A stretch of DNA of 64,000 bases, taken from the NCBI GenBank assembly GCA_029168955.1, contig JAPDOI010000038.1, forward strand, positions 2,445,001 through 2,509,000. Direction: 5' to 3'. Both the position numbers and the translations under genes were made by a program. The notes below the pieces were generated by a model. It worked only from the letters and a program-made list of their open reading frames with translations, was not told the origin of the DNA and made no database searches. The DNA is from Aplectana chamaeleonis (Eukaryota > Nematoda > Chromadorea > Rhabditida > Cosmocercidae). Within the stretch, counting starts at the first letter, position 1. The number at the start of each line of letters is the position of its first letter. This document shows, in pieces, positions 41,509 through 52,679 of this stretch.

Positions 41509-43070
41509 AAAGAGCGTCATCTAATCTGGTAACGTTCCGAATTTCGTTCTTCGAAACCCACTCATACACGAAACACTACGCGGATTCGATCTGATAGGTG
41601 CTTGATTTTCTGAAAACATTAGACCTCACATTTTTTTCCAAAGTACGGGTCACGAAAATAAGATATTCGCGTCGATAGTGGTAGATTTACAACATATACA
41701 AATTTTCATTCTCTAAGATAGACGCTGAAAGGCACTTCCCTGTGTGGCCCACACCTGTCGCAGGTGCGATCGCGCTGGAAGTCTACATTTTTGCAAGGTA
41801 GGAGTTAGTAGAATACGATGATCGAGTCCAGCGTGGTCGATTTATCCCATATACTCACTTTCACCGCCCAACATAGATGCTGAACACCGCTACAGTACGG
41901 GGCCTCACACTTTTCTGAGGTGTGGTCCCGCCGGAAGTCGTCAATTTCGAAATTTAGGTGTGACGAGAGTAGGATATTTGAGTCCAGCGTAGTCGATTAA
42001 CCCTATATACAATCTTTTGCCGTCTCAGCATAGCGCTGAAGACCGCCGCATATAGGGCAGGAGAATGTAAAAAATATTTTGAGTCAGCAAACCTAAAATA
42101 GGGTTTAAAAACAGCTGTAACTTAAGTTGCGAATGAGCTATCTTGGGTTTGAGCAAAACTAAGAAACTAGGCTTGTAACCCTACCAAATGAAACCTTAAC
42201 CGATCCCAGAGGAGGCTTTACAAAAAATTTTACTAGGTGTGGACATTTGATATTTTCAGCATAAATGTCCACACCTAGCCAGCTCATTTAGGTGTGGACA
42301 TTTATGCTCAAAACATCAAATGTCCACACCAAGTAAAATTTTTTGTAAAGCGTCCTCTGGGAGCGAGTAAAGTTTCGTTCGGTAGGGTTACAAACCTAGT
42401 TTCTTAGTTTTGCTCAAACCCGGGGTAACTCATTTGGAAGTTAAGTTACAGGTGTTTGAAAACCCTATTCCAGGTTTGTGGACTTTGACGTTTTTTTTTA
42501 CGTTTTTTACCTTGTTCCGCTTCCTATGTAGCGCTCTTCGGCGTTACGCTGAGGCGGTAAAAGATTGCACACAGGGTAAATCGACCACGCTGGACTCAAA
42601 TATCCTTCTCTCGTCACACCTTAATTTCAAAATTGACGACTTCCGGCGGGACCACATCTGAGAAAAGTGTGAGGCCTTATACTGTAGCGGTGTTCAGCAT
42701 CTATGTTATACTGTGAAAGTTACTATATGGGATAAATCGATCACGCTGGACTCGGTCATCGTATTGTACTGACTCATACCTTGCAAAAATGTAGACTTCC
42801 AGCGCGATCGCACCTGCGACAGGTGTGGGCCACACAGGGAAGTGCCTTTCAGCGTCCATCTTAGATTTTAGAAATCGTATGTAGGGTAAATCTACCACTC
42901 TCGACGCGAATATCTTATTTTCGTGACCCTTACTATGGAAAAAATGTGAGGTCTAATATTTTCAGAAAATTAAGCACCATGCGGAATTGAACCCGTGTCG
43001 TCTGTTCCGTGTATGAGTGGGTTTCGGAGAATAAAATTCGCAACGTAACCAGTTCGGATGACGCTCTTCC
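41509..43070. mobile_element. Giant palindrome (foldback element), arms of about 770 bp
   Basis: The two halves are inverted copies around 42275-42290. Matching landmarks: AGAGCGTCAT/ATGACGCTCT at the ends, CACCTGTCGCAGGTGCGATC, TCGAGTCCAGCGTGGTCGAT, GTGTGACGAGAG and GAGCAAAACTAAGAAACTAG. At the centre each arm carries its own smaller hairpin of GGTGTGGACATTT and AAATGTCCACACC. Arms differ by substitutions and a few indels, so the duplication is not recent. No protein. Confidence 0.85.
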
Positions 43071-43140
43071 GAACCAGAAGTCCATACATCTGAAATGACA
43101 TGTTCTTCTTGGGTTTGCGAAATGAATTCGCAAACTCATA

Positions 43141-43470
43141 TTAATTTAGAAACACATTTATTCCTTCGAGACATCCCGTATTCTTGAACTTAGCCAATAT
43201 CTTCATCTTCTCCACTCTTCTTTTCCACCACATATTTACCTCAGCTTCTAACCCGGAATCATTCACAATTTCTGGTAACACGTTCAAACCTATGTGTCTT
43301 ACATTCAACATTAGGAGAGCCTTCACAATAATCAAAACCCTTACTTTAGCTAAGATTTCCAAAAACGCAGGCAACTTCATGTAATCCGTCAACAAAACCT
43401 CGTCCGTGATCTTTTTCAATGTCAATGTCTTGTTTTTTTTGAAATGGTTGTTCTTCTTCAAATTATACAT
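43141..43470 (-). CDS. Open frame of unknown origin, 109 codons
   Basis: The minus-strand frame starts MYNLKKNNHFKKNKTLTLKK and is lysine-rich at the start, then hydrophobic and leucine-rich (KVRVLIIVKALLMLNVRHIG), then EVNMWWKRRVEKMKILAKF. It begins with ATG and ends in a stop beside the end of the palindrome. A frame of this length is unusual in this AT-rich stretch, but there is no domain that I recognise. The opposite strand (43184-43384) also has a frame with a signal-like start, MNLANIFIFSTLLFHHIFTS. Either could be spurious. Confidence 0.25.
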   Translation of the reverse strand: MYNLKKNNHFKKNKTLTLKKITDEVLLTDYMKLPAFLEILAKVRVLIIVKALLMLNVRHIGLNVLPEIVNDSGLEAEVNMWWKRRVEKMKILAKFKNTGCLEGINVFLN

Positions 43471-43944
43471 CTTTTAGAATAAGTGGCTCCTTTTGTTTTC
43501 ATTTTACTACAAAAACAGACAACTAACACTCCTGGGAGGAGGTTCGAGAAAATCGCCTAAGATTTGACCTATTAACGCTTCTGGGAGAGGGTCTGAGAAA
43601 ATCGCCAAAAGTTTGCTTTTAGGAGGGGGGTCTGAGAAAATTTAGCCTTGTCCACACCTCGTGCCGAATCCTGCTTGTACATGGTTGCCACTAAGCATTG
43701 TTACGTGGAGGTTGAGTTCTCCACCTTACTTTTGATTCCATTGATGGTCCATCCTCATCGGTGATCTTCTCGATGTGAACCACATTTGCTCCATTCTTTT
43801 CTGGAATTAGCATCAGCCCTCCAGTGCGGTTAGCCTCTTTGTTTGAAGTACTTGCTGATCACTTCGGCCCAGCGAGCCGCTGGTCGGCCCAGTGCTCTTT
43901 TGACATATCCATAGTACCAGTGCAAGAGCCCGGTACTCCATCTG

Positions 43945-46713
43945 TCATCCGTTCTGCGCACGACCTGCCCTGCCCATTTGTTCTAAGTGGATTCGATGAG
44001 GATCAACAGGTCGTGGAGTCCGGATATTTTGCGAAGATCTACACTGCCCAGACGTTGTTGCCTCTGCATCCCTTCTACTTGTTCTCAGGAGACATCTTTC
44101 CAGCGCCCTGTGCGTAGTCCTTATACCAACACAAACTCCTTTGTTGTGAGCCCAGGTCTCGCAGCCATAGCGCAAAGCCGGAAGCACGGTGGAGTCGAAC
44201 AGGTGAGCCCGCAGCTTGAAATCGCGTATCTCACTAGCGAACTCTCAAATCGTACACATAGCGGCCTACGCAGCCCTTTCCTGACGTCCGAAAAAAATTG
44301 TGAGCCTGTTCGTAATGTTCATCTCACGTCTTGGATAGACGTAGCTGTCCATTTCGATCACGACGTTTCCATGAAGAAACATCCGTCCGTCGTCACACCA
44401 CTGGTTGACCATCACCTGGGTCTTCCGCATAGTTATCTCGAGACCAATAGTACTGCCAACTTCGTCCAACTCGCTCAGCATCAATTCGCGTGCAAAACGC
44501 GGGATGGACCGATTCTTTCCGTCAATGAACAGGCCTCTTTTGCCCCAGTTAAACTTACCCATTGCATGTTGGAGCGCCGATGTGAAAAGCTTCAGTGAGA
44601 TTGTGTCGTCTGTTGAACAACCTCCTTGATGGGGATGATTAGCTTACGTTCGAACAGTTTTATCGCTGTTGAGGCTCCATTGTTACACTGCTCCATTATG
44701 CTAACGTATGAGAGGCCGACTCCTGCGTGTAACAGCGCGTTGAGGACAGCATTAGTCTCCACTAAGTCGGAACCTTGTAGTATACGAATGCTGAGCACAG
44801 CGGCAACTTGTATTCTCGAAATCACACGATCAGTTGGGATACAGTGTAATTATGGTCTATACAGCAGGAAACTTATTCGAACCCAGTTTGCTCCACTGGC
44901 TGTTAGGAATCCATGATGGTCTCCAAACGATTTAAGATTATCTTGGTAAAGACATTATAGGGAACTGGTAGCAGAGCAATAGGGCGATAGTTTCCGATAT
45001 TTTACTGGTCCCCCTTCTTGAAGAGTAGAACTGTCTTGAACTCTTACACTGATCAGCTATGACACCAGCCTCGAGATAAGAGTTGCAACTCTGAGAGTTT
45101 TGACCAAGAAATAGCCGCTAAATAGCCGCCAAATAATGCTCGCCGCAAAATAGCCGCGGAATAGTCGAGAAGTAATGCTCTCCAGGTAGATATACGGTGC
45201 ACTCCAGAGCCATGATTTAGATGTCAGCACCTCCGTCGGTTCAGTTTCCCAAGTTTGAGGTACTTGGACCTCGTTAAGTCTTTAGAGGCCGCGCCCAACC
45301 GCTGGCGGACCGGGATGGTGACTCGGCGAGCCGGCGACGGTTGCGTCTTGATTAATTTTGTTTACTTTTAAATATTTCTCGGTTATATCTCGGCTATATC
45401 TCGGCTACCTCTTGTCCGTACCGTGAGAAGCCGAGAAATAGCCGCAAATTAGCCGGGAAATAGCCCACCAGGAGCCGTTGCGGAGCCTGGTGGGCTATTC
45501 CCCGGCTATTTCGCGGCCAAAACTCTTTTAGAATGTTCAGCCAGTAACTTGTAAATAGCAACCCCTCCTGCTCTTGAAGAATCGGCAGAAATGCCATCGG
45601 GACCGGAAGCAGTTTCCTTCTTCAGCGACTTTATAGCTTTCACTACTTCAGCGGCTATGTTCGGTGACACCGGCCCTTCATCTTCGAGCGACAGAGATCT
45701 GTTTAAAAACTTGTACGATGCTGTCCGTGTCCGCTCTTGCTGTTAGAGGCCTTCCGTTCTCATCTTTCAAGAACGTGGTCACGGTACGTTGATCTGTCAT
45801 ATCCCTGCGGCAGCGTTGGAGAGTACGTGTTGACGCGACGGTCAACAGAAGTTTATTCTTTCGGTACTCCCTCAGAGATTCCCTGGCTGCTAAACGACAT
45901 GCTTCAATGATCGTCGGCTTCTCCAAATGTGCTGATAACAGGTCTCTTCTGACCTCTCCTCGACGCTTAAACATTTATTGCGCCGAACAGTTCGATCTAC
46001 ACTTTTCGGGCTCTAGCCGCTCCATTTGGCCTAAAGCAGTCGGTGCTCGGATTTGCAGACAAGAGATGGCACCACTGCTGTATCCATCAGACTCCATCTG
46101 TGATTGCTTAGAACATGACCCAGCTCCGAGTGTGTGTGGCCGTGTGGACTTTCCCAAGTCCATCGCCGATGCTTTTTCTTTTCTAAAAGAGAGTTTCCAT
46201 GAAAGGAATTTCATGATGACATCAGATCCGGCATACGGAAACCATTAATATTTCTGACTCCGTCTCCATGTTGACCTAGTCTACAGTTGTCGTCAACTGA
46301 GTTGCCCACGATCGCGTTGAAGTCACCTCAGATGTACTTGCAGTAGCTCTTCTCCTGCCTCACAACCATTTCTAGCTCTGAATAGATTTTTTTTCTTTTC
46401 CTTCCTTCTCAGCTACATCTGTAGGGGCATAGTAGTTAGCGACCGAGTAAACGGTCCTCTGCGTAATCTTCAGTCGCAGCACAGCTATACACGGACTCAA
46501 AACTTCGTGATACTGAAAAATCGGCTGAACTGCAAAATGCGCAAGGAAGCCATCGCCCAAACATGTAGTTCCCCGAGAACGCAGCTTGCCTTTCATGATT
46601 CCCACGCAGGAAAGTCTAATAGACTGGGGGTACACAGCGCGGAGTGGACAAAAAGTTTCTAGAGGAATCTGGGAAGTTATTAAACTGGGAAGTCGTGTTG
46701 AGATAAGCGCCAT
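43945..46713 (-). pseudogene. RTE LINE endonuclease / reverse transcriptase, broken
   Basis: Read on the minus strand: LKITQRTVYSVANYYAPTDV and GDFNAIVG (46280-46328) of the nuclease; HTRSELGHVL and SEHRLL (the usual SDHR has Glu for Asp); linker ARESLREYRKNKLLL and CRRDMTDQRTVTTF; KSLKKETASGPDGI at the start of the reverse transcriptase; VETNAVLNALLHAGVGLSYV; GKFNWGKRGLFIDGK; MLSELDEVGSTIGLEITMRK and KTQVMVNQW; then LPALRYGCETWA and THRALERCLLRTSRRD of the tail. The FADD catalytic segment is gone: RFA is followed at once by the MLSELDE part. So the enzyme is dead by deletion as well as by stops. Confidence 0.85.
45094..45526. repeat. Inverted-repeat element inserted in the RTE, 433 bp
   Basis: Ends AGAGTTTTG(A/G)CC. 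The interior is full of AAATAGCCGC words. The RTE frame (HSKRV then ATLISR or similar) closes up if the segment is removed, with a short repeated GAGTT at the junctions. Related to 26694-26960. Confidence 0.75.
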
Positions 46714-46740
46714 GATCGGGCTGTGATCTTAAATCGCAGA

Positions 46741-48244
46741 AATGAATAAGCTGTCCTGTCCTTCTTGGTTTGAACTCCATTCTGGATCACTTCAGTTGAA
46801 TAGAATAGCCTGATGTTTCAAACTGTCAAAGGAGGGTCAACTCCACCAATTTTGTGAATTGAGACCACGACCCGCCAATCATCCGGGATCCAGTCCTGTC
46901 CAAAATTTGTGATGAGATTTTCGTTTTTCAGTTGAAATAAACACCTTCTCAGTACCTCATACTATCTCAGAACAAACATGTCGTCCCAGGTGCGGTCCCC
47001 CATGGAAATGTTGAGCGTCTTCTCGCAATCGATCTAGCATTCTGACCTTTCTGTTTTCGTCAAAAACAGTTTATGTCGGACTCTATTTAATGTCTACGCA
47101 AGAATTATTCCAAGCATCATAAGCGGACTTCGACATAAGACATAAGCATCATAAGTGGCCTATGCAGGTGACCTAAATTTCCATAAAAGTATTCTGAGAC
47201 AAGATATACATACAGTGCAGGCGGCTAGGAACATCTCCAGAGTCCCAAAGAGTTTTAGCAGTCTTCTGAGTCCTATGAGTGCAAGTTCGAGAGTTCTAGC
47301 TTGCGTGTCTGGGCTTTCACTTTATTTGCTTTGGATTTTTCTATTGATGGCTGAATGCTATCTACGCGTAGAGCATGAAGGATCGTGCTCCTCCCTAACC
47401 TCAGCATTTCCACTTGAACACTTCCTTTTAGTCATCCTCTGAACTATTCAAAAAAAAAACGTAGTTTTTGTTCGCGGAGGATGTCAGTCCGCTCCAATAA
47501 TGTTCCACAAGTTGACCAATCGTCAGATATACACCGAGGTGGAATACGTTTCGTTGCTAATGATCACACCAACTAGAAGCAACTGGAACCTAGACTGGTC
47601 ACAAGAAGAGGTCTGTAGATGCCAGATTAGTATTACCTCATCTATAACTAGTAGATTAGAAACTATCGGAGTATTTTTGACGTCGGTATGTTGAGTCGTT
47701 TTCGTTCCGAAATAACATCATGAAGACAGGCAAAAACTCTTTGCCCTCATCAAACCAGGTCTTGTCATCACAAAGAAGAGTGTAAGCATCTGTGGCTTTA
47801 ACTGGGTGAAAAAAAGCAGACGTCCAGTATGAGATAAGGCTTGTGGTTTGATCTTTAACGAATAGTACAGTTTTGAGGCTGAGTCGGCTCCATCGGTAAA
47901 ATGAGTCCAGAAAAAAGTACTGCTTCAAAGAAGTAAAATCAGAATCATATTCAACACATGAGCAGGGGATTTGAACTCATATATCCTTATACTTAAAGCA
48001 GTTGTGTCCTAATATATATGCGTGTGTGGGTCCCGCCGATCTCTGGAATGGCCGATCGAAACTGGAATGAAATGGTAACAGCGTATAGATGGGTAGGATA
48101 TACATCCATTACCAGAAAATCAGCCTTAATCACCTTTTGGGGTAACCGAGTTTGTCCGTGGGGCGCACTTTTGGCTGTGGGTCATGAAAACCTCCATTAG
48201 TCAAATAGCGCTAGAGAGGCTACGCTCTAATCGTAGCGAAGATT
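46741..48244. other. Unassigned; possible 5' end of the RTE and one open frame
   Basis: The minus-strand frame 47656-47928 (MKQYFFLDSFYRWSRLSLKT and on) is 90 codons with no recognised domain. A tRNA-like T-arm word (GAGTTCAAATCCCC, minus) occurs near 47969-47982 without a cloverleaf. Nothing firm. Confidence 0.3.
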
Positions 48245-48632
48245 TTCTGTAGTAGTGTGCGGGACGCCGTACAAAATGGCTAGGATTCGAGGAGTGTGCA
48301 GGACGCCATAGGAAATGTACAGAACATCAGTGGGAGTGCGCAGGACATTAGTGGGAGTGTGCAGAACGTCAGAGAAAGTGTGCAGGTCCCCAGTGGGAGT
48401 GTGCGGGACGTCACGTAAAGTGAGAAGGACCCCAGTGGGAGTGTGCAGGACGTCTTGCAAAGTAAGCAGGTCTCCAGGAAGAGTGTGCAGGACGTCAAAG
48501 AACGTGTGCAGGACCCTAGTGGGAGTGTGCATGAAGTCATAGAAAGTGTGCAGGTCCCAAATGGAAGTGTGCAGCACTTCATAGAAAGTGTGCAAATTCC
48601 CAGTGTGAGTGTTCAGAAGGTCACCAAGAGTG
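48245..48632 (+). repeat. 42 bp minisatellite, array 2 (about 9 units)
   Basis: Same unit as 8935-9525: GTGTGCAGGTCCCCAGTGGG then AGTGTGCGGGACGTCACGTA then AA. Units are more diverged than in array 1. The reverse strand reads as a 14-residue repeat (LHTPTGVLLTLRDVP-like) without a stop for 122 codons; this follows from the unit length. Confidence 0.85.
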
Positions 48633-48690
48633 TAGAATTTTCAAAACCGAGATTTTTTCAATTCTTACACGCTAAATCTTAACCTTTTAA

Positions 48691-49176
48691 AGGCAGTGTT
48701 CACGATGAAAATCGTTTTTCTGTTTTTCCGCCTATCTTGAAAACGGCCCCATGCTGATTCAAATGGTGTCTCTGAAATCATACAAGACCTTCTGTGAACG
48801 CAGGTATGGTCCCTCAAAGATTGAGCTATGGAAACATGGTGGACGAGTTGTCCGAGGCTTGTAACTTCCGTATTTTGCAGCCGATCTATGCGAGCTGACC
48901 TGAGTAAAGAGAGAAGCTGAGAATGAAGGGAAGAACGGGGCTAATGATCGAAAATCATGGCTCATCTCACGATCTCGAGCATTCATTTGTTCACGTCGGT
49001 GGGCGTGTGATGCGCTTTTGGGGTTTCCAATGCGCTCAAAGTTGCAACTTCGGGCTCTTTTGGGGCTCTTCCTGGCTCGTTTTCATGCGTTCTTTCGATG
49101 TTAACGTTACAGAGTGTCCCTCCACTACCCAATCCCAGTGGAATTTCGAAAACCTTTTTCATCGTGAACACTGCCT
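48691..49176 (+). mobile_element. TTAA-type element, AGGCAGTGTTCACGAT family, subtype 1
   Basis: TTAA at 48687-48690 and 49177-49180. Ends AGGCAGTGTTCACGATGAAA and its complement. The left half holds GGTGGACGAGTTGTCC; the right half holds the AGTTGCAACTTCGGGC / GTTAACGTTACAG part that is also in 58960-59445. Confidence 0.85.
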
Positions 49177-49275
49177 TTAAACCGAAGTAAACAGATAGAA
49201 AACATGTATCTTATAAAGCGTGCGATGCGTCTTAAGGACGGCGCAAAGCTCTGGAGTCATTTTCTTGCTAATCTA

Positions 49276-49552
49276 AAGTGGTCTGCAGAGTTGAAGTCGC
49301 GGCGTTGCTCGCAGCGACGAACAGCACTGGGCGATGTAGTATCGATTACATTCGGCGACGATGGCAACCGACGCGGCGTGAAAAGCGACGAGGGGTCACC
49401 GCAGAGTGTATTGACGCCACGACGGCCCTACATCACAGCCAGCGAGCGATAACTGACGCGGCGTCGATAATGTTTCGAAACATTTTCGTCGCCGCGTCAA
49501 GGCTGACGCGCGGCGACCACTCGCCGGTCTCTGCAACTCTGCAGACCCCTTA
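49276..49552 (+). repeat. GTCTGCAGAGTTG family element, copy 2
   Basis: Left GTGGTCTGCAGAGTTGAAG, right CTCTGCAACTCTGCAGACCC then CTTAAA. Interior TTGCTCGCAGCGAC and CGATTACATTCGGCG recur in reverse at 12658-12919. Contains a short perfect palindrome AATGTTTCGAAACATT near 49469-49484. Confidence 0.65.
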
Positions 49553-50176
49553 AAGAAACGAGCAGCAACTCCGCTTCCGCACCTTCTCTATTTGTCACTC
49601 ATTACAACCACGCAGCCATTTCGATTTACTTACTTCCATAAATCAGTTTTATATACGCTGAAAGTCTGAGCTTTTCAAAATCTGCTTCTCAAAAGATAAT
49701 CATCCGTGTAAGCTCTGGTACATCCGTAGTGACCTCACAATTTTGATTATCACCAGCAGAGGAGCGGTGAGCCTCGGTGAGGTATAACTAGTGATAAGAA
49801 GGGTTCCGACGAAAAAGCCACCGCTCCGCCTTGTGATAATGGAAAACAGGAGTTCACTTGAATTGAAACAAACTACATCATCCTAGCTTGCTGGGATGAG
49901 TCCGGGCGGAGTAAGCAGCGGAGCGGTCGGTCATGCAAAATATAACAGTGATAAGGAAATTTCGACATGATGAGTCCGATAAGTCTTACTTCTACCGGCT
50001 CAAATTGGGGGAGCAAGGCTATACTTTATTCATAGGGAACAAGGGCATGGTGTTGGTCAACTAGGGAAACATAACCTGAAATGCGAATGCGTTTTTCCTT
50101 ATCATGACAAAGGTGTTAGAGCGAGAATAGCTGTTCGGGAAATTCATAAATGGGAGGGAACGGCAGACAACAACAC
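49553..50176. other. Unassigned, with a diverged repeated segment
   Basis: GGAGCGGT followed by TATAAC(T)AGTGATAAG and TTTCGAC/TTCCGAC occurs twice (about 49763-49815 and 49920-49970), a weak direct repeat. No gene. Confidence 0.35.
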
Positions 50177-50287
50177 GTCGGTGGCTACCGGCATCACGTT
50201 CACGACCCCTTCCGTCCCCCCTTCCCTTGCGACACAAGGAAAGGAGGGACGGGAGAGGTCGTGAATGTGATGCCGGTAGGAACCGAC
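50177..50287. repeat. Foldback hairpin, 111 bp
   Basis: GTCGGTGGCTACCGGCATCA is mirrored by GATGCCGGTAGGAACCGAC. The arms continue through GTTCACGACC and GTCCC to a CTTGCGACACAAG tip. Confidence 0.8.
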
Positions 50288-50819
50288 GATCTACTGCTGG
50301 CTTTTTGATCCCAAAATTTCTTACCCCACGCCCTGCTGTAAATGTGCGGCACCCTGCTCTGCTCAGGAGAGTCTATACGGACAGAAACATTTGGGTAGAC
50401 GGAAGTCAGTCAACACCGTTTTGACAAACTCATATGCCTCAGGAAGTTGGCCCACGTAAAAGGTTTCTTGAGCAAAAACTTCGCTAGGTCTCGCTAGTAG
50501 TTACAAATGATTCCCTGCACTAATGGCTGAAAGCTTTCTCTGACATTACAAGAAATGTAGCATCCCGTCTCACTTTGACTCAATGAAAAGCTTTTGTCGG
50601 ATCATCAAAGGCATCTAACGGCATTTCCCCCTCATTCTGCTGTCTCAACTAAATGAAGGGGCACCCAACCACTACCCTGCTTTTCTCCGTGTGCCAGTGC
50701 ACCTCGCGGAAACAATGATTCTAGAAAATCAGCGCGGGAGGGTTAGCACATGCTCTAAATAAAAAAGAAACTAGCACCGTTCGAATTGGATGAGAGGTCC
50801 GAGCGAACACAATCACTCT
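50288..50819. other. No feature recognised
   Basis: May contain decayed tail sequence of the RTE piece that follows on the minus strand. Confidence 0.3.
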
Positions 50820-51130
50820 ATGGGCTCTTCCATGTACGCTTCGTTTTCGCGATCTTAAGACGAAGACCGAAGCATGGCAATTGATCATTCCACTGTTGCA
50901 CATGTGTTTGAAACTCCGCTCGAGTTTCGGCGGCTGACATAGCGTCATCAACGTGCAGTATTTTCTAATAATGTGGTCTCTGTATGTGTACCGTGGTAAT
51001 TGCGTCCGTACATAGTATGATAGCAACGACAAGAATGTTGATAGGTCCTTGATGGATTCCCACTCGAATAGCAATGAGGGCACTAGTCCGCGTAGAGCAT
51101 CTTACAACACAAATCGGATTCGCATACAAC
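50820..51130 (-). pseudogene. RTE reverse transcriptase fragment
   Basis: Minus strand: GIHQGPINILVV (from the usual GVHQGS-type motif), then LHVDDAMSAAETRAEFQTHV, where the catalytic YADD appears as HVDD, then QQWNDQLPCFGLRLKIAKTK. Order and spacing match RTE-clade enzymes. A stop lies between the two parts. The longer frame at 50721-51083 is a different frame and not the real one. Confidence 0.75.
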
Positions 51131-51224
51131 ATTTGAACCCATTGTAAGGTTTACTACATTTTAATGCTGAATCGTCCAGCGCCATCAGTACCGTACCTGA
51201 GCTCAGAGAGCTCAACACGATGTC

Positions 51225-52000
51225 AGTGAGACACCACCGGCTGAGTCTGAAGTTTTGGATTGTGTTCGGAAGCAGAAGAATAGAAAGGCAGGTGGAGATG
51301 ACAACATCACTGCTGAAAAGTTGAAGCTTTTCCTTTCTCTGGGACTTGTAAAACGACCATCACCATTCGGGGCATATGGATGAGCGAAAGGAAACCCGAT
51401 TTGTGGAAACAAGCGATCACCGTACCTCTTCACAAAGAGCTATCCGTCACGGATCCTAGGAATTAAAGAGGAATCTTTTTACTTTGTGTCATGTATGTAC
51501 AAGGTTTTAGAGCAAATCATTGTCGAGCAACTCCTCAGACATCGTGAAGGAACGACCGGAGATGATCAAGCCGGTTTTCGACTTGAAAAATTGACCATCG
51601 ACCTAGTATTCGTCGTAAGAAGAGTAATTGGATAGTGGCAGCGGTATTCGGAGCCATTACAGTTTGCTTTTCTAGACTATGAACCCGCATTCGACTCTCC
51701 TCGATCGATTGCTCACCCCTCTACGTGCTGATGTGATCGCGGAAAACTGTTCTATTAATCAAGGTTTCAAACAAAAGAACAACAGCAGTTCGCAAACATG
51801 TCGTATTTAAGTCAGCTCCCGAGGCCAAAACAAGAGTAAGCCAAGGAGCCTCAGCATCAAAAGATTGTTCAGGCGCCATGTTTTATCTCGAAGGAAATGG
51901 AATAGTGACAGTTGGATAGAATGTGTTCTAATTGTGGCTGAAGACCGTGAAAATGGACATGGCCGACTACTAAGACGGCACACCTTGGTGCCGATTAAGT
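51225..52000 (+). pseudogene. RTE-like reverse transcriptase fragment, plus strand
   Basis: Plus strand: RKQKNRKAGGDDNITAEKLK, then VMYKVLEQIIVEQLLRHREG, TTGDDQAGFRLEKLTIDLVF, VVRRVIG, and WQRYSEPLQFAFLDYEPAFD with the first catalytic Asp (FLDYE). Several stops and frame shifts. Opposite in strand to the fragment at 50820-51130 and covering an earlier part of the protein, so the two are separate relics or halves of an inverted rearrangement. Confidence 0.75.
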
Positions 52001-52679
52001 CAAGCAAATAAGCCATAAACGAGTAGATCCTTTAAAAAGAAAGTACTCTCATGTTACTACTGAATACGCCGTAAATTGTCTCAGAAGCCAAAAAATAGAG
52101 AAGGAAGTTCTCGACCACACAGTACCAACTATTATTTCATCAACATCACTTTACCCTCTATCTTCGTTTTCGATACGAACGACAATATACAGAGTTATCG
52201 TACGTGCACTTGCACACGTCAAAACTCATCAACGTCTATTCATACCGTCAAATGGGAAGCGAGTTCTCGTAATACACTTGAAAAACACATTCATTATATG
52301 TATTCTGATCTCTCCGTTAAGTTACGTAACTGTTCTTGCTCTTTGGGTTCCAGTTCTTACGAAGAAAAATTGCCCTTTTGCAGCAAAAGTGTGAGCATTG
52401 GAACCCTCAAAGAACAGTAAGAATGGAAGCGGTGAAATACGGCCAGAAAGTGATCAGGGAAACCATCGCTCTGAGCGAAACCGGAGCGCGACTCGATCAA
52501 CGCTGTCTCTCCGCTCCGAGCAAAAATTAGCCATCTACTCAAGCGACAGCTGTCACTCCCCGAGCGACTGCAGTCCCGCTCAGAGCGATATTCGGTCGCA
52601 CTTGGCACTGCGGTCGCTGATCGAGTGGATTTTGTGATTTTTCCAACTACAAAATCTTCTTTCATTCGTCTCTTCTCAA
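52001..52679. other. Unassigned, with one stem-loop
   Basis: CTCTTTGGGTTCCAG (about 52340-52354) pairs with TTGGAACCCTCAAAGA (about 52399-52414). Open frames at 52076-52420 and 52357-52665 have no recognised domain. Confidence 0.35.

Larger units (their letters stand above)
43930..46740 (-). mobile_element. RTE-type LINE, decayed, with a nested element
   Basis: Minus strand. Endonuclease about 46740-46000, linker 45990-45540, reverse transcriptase about 45060-44270, C terminus about 44200-43930. Broken by frameshifts and by a 433 bp insertion at 45094-45526. The overall order and motifs are those of nematode RTE elements. Confidence 0.85.

Noticed and set aside
44000..44600. 203-codon plus-strand frame
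   Set aside because: Antisense to the RTE reverse transcriptase and tail, whose motifs are clear on the minus strand.
45245..45265. CCCAAGTTTGAG followed by GT, as in the nematode SL1 leader and its splice site
   Set aside because: The rest of the SL RNA (5' leader and stem-loops) is absent, and the related repeat at 26870-26900 does not keep the match. A chance 12-mer inside an inverted-repeat element.
47960..47990. tRNA T-arm-like word on the minus strand, with a similar one near 62017
   Set aside because: No full cloverleaf could be drawn, and acceptor stems do not pair. At most SINE or tRNA debris.
48227..48595. 122-codon frame with a 14-residue repeat on the minus strand
   Set aside because: Same reason: it is the reverse of the second minisatellite array.
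49895..49985. GATGAGTCC words resembling the 5' part of a hammerhead
   Set aside because: No GAAA at the right distance and no paired stem I. The words belong to a weak direct repeat.
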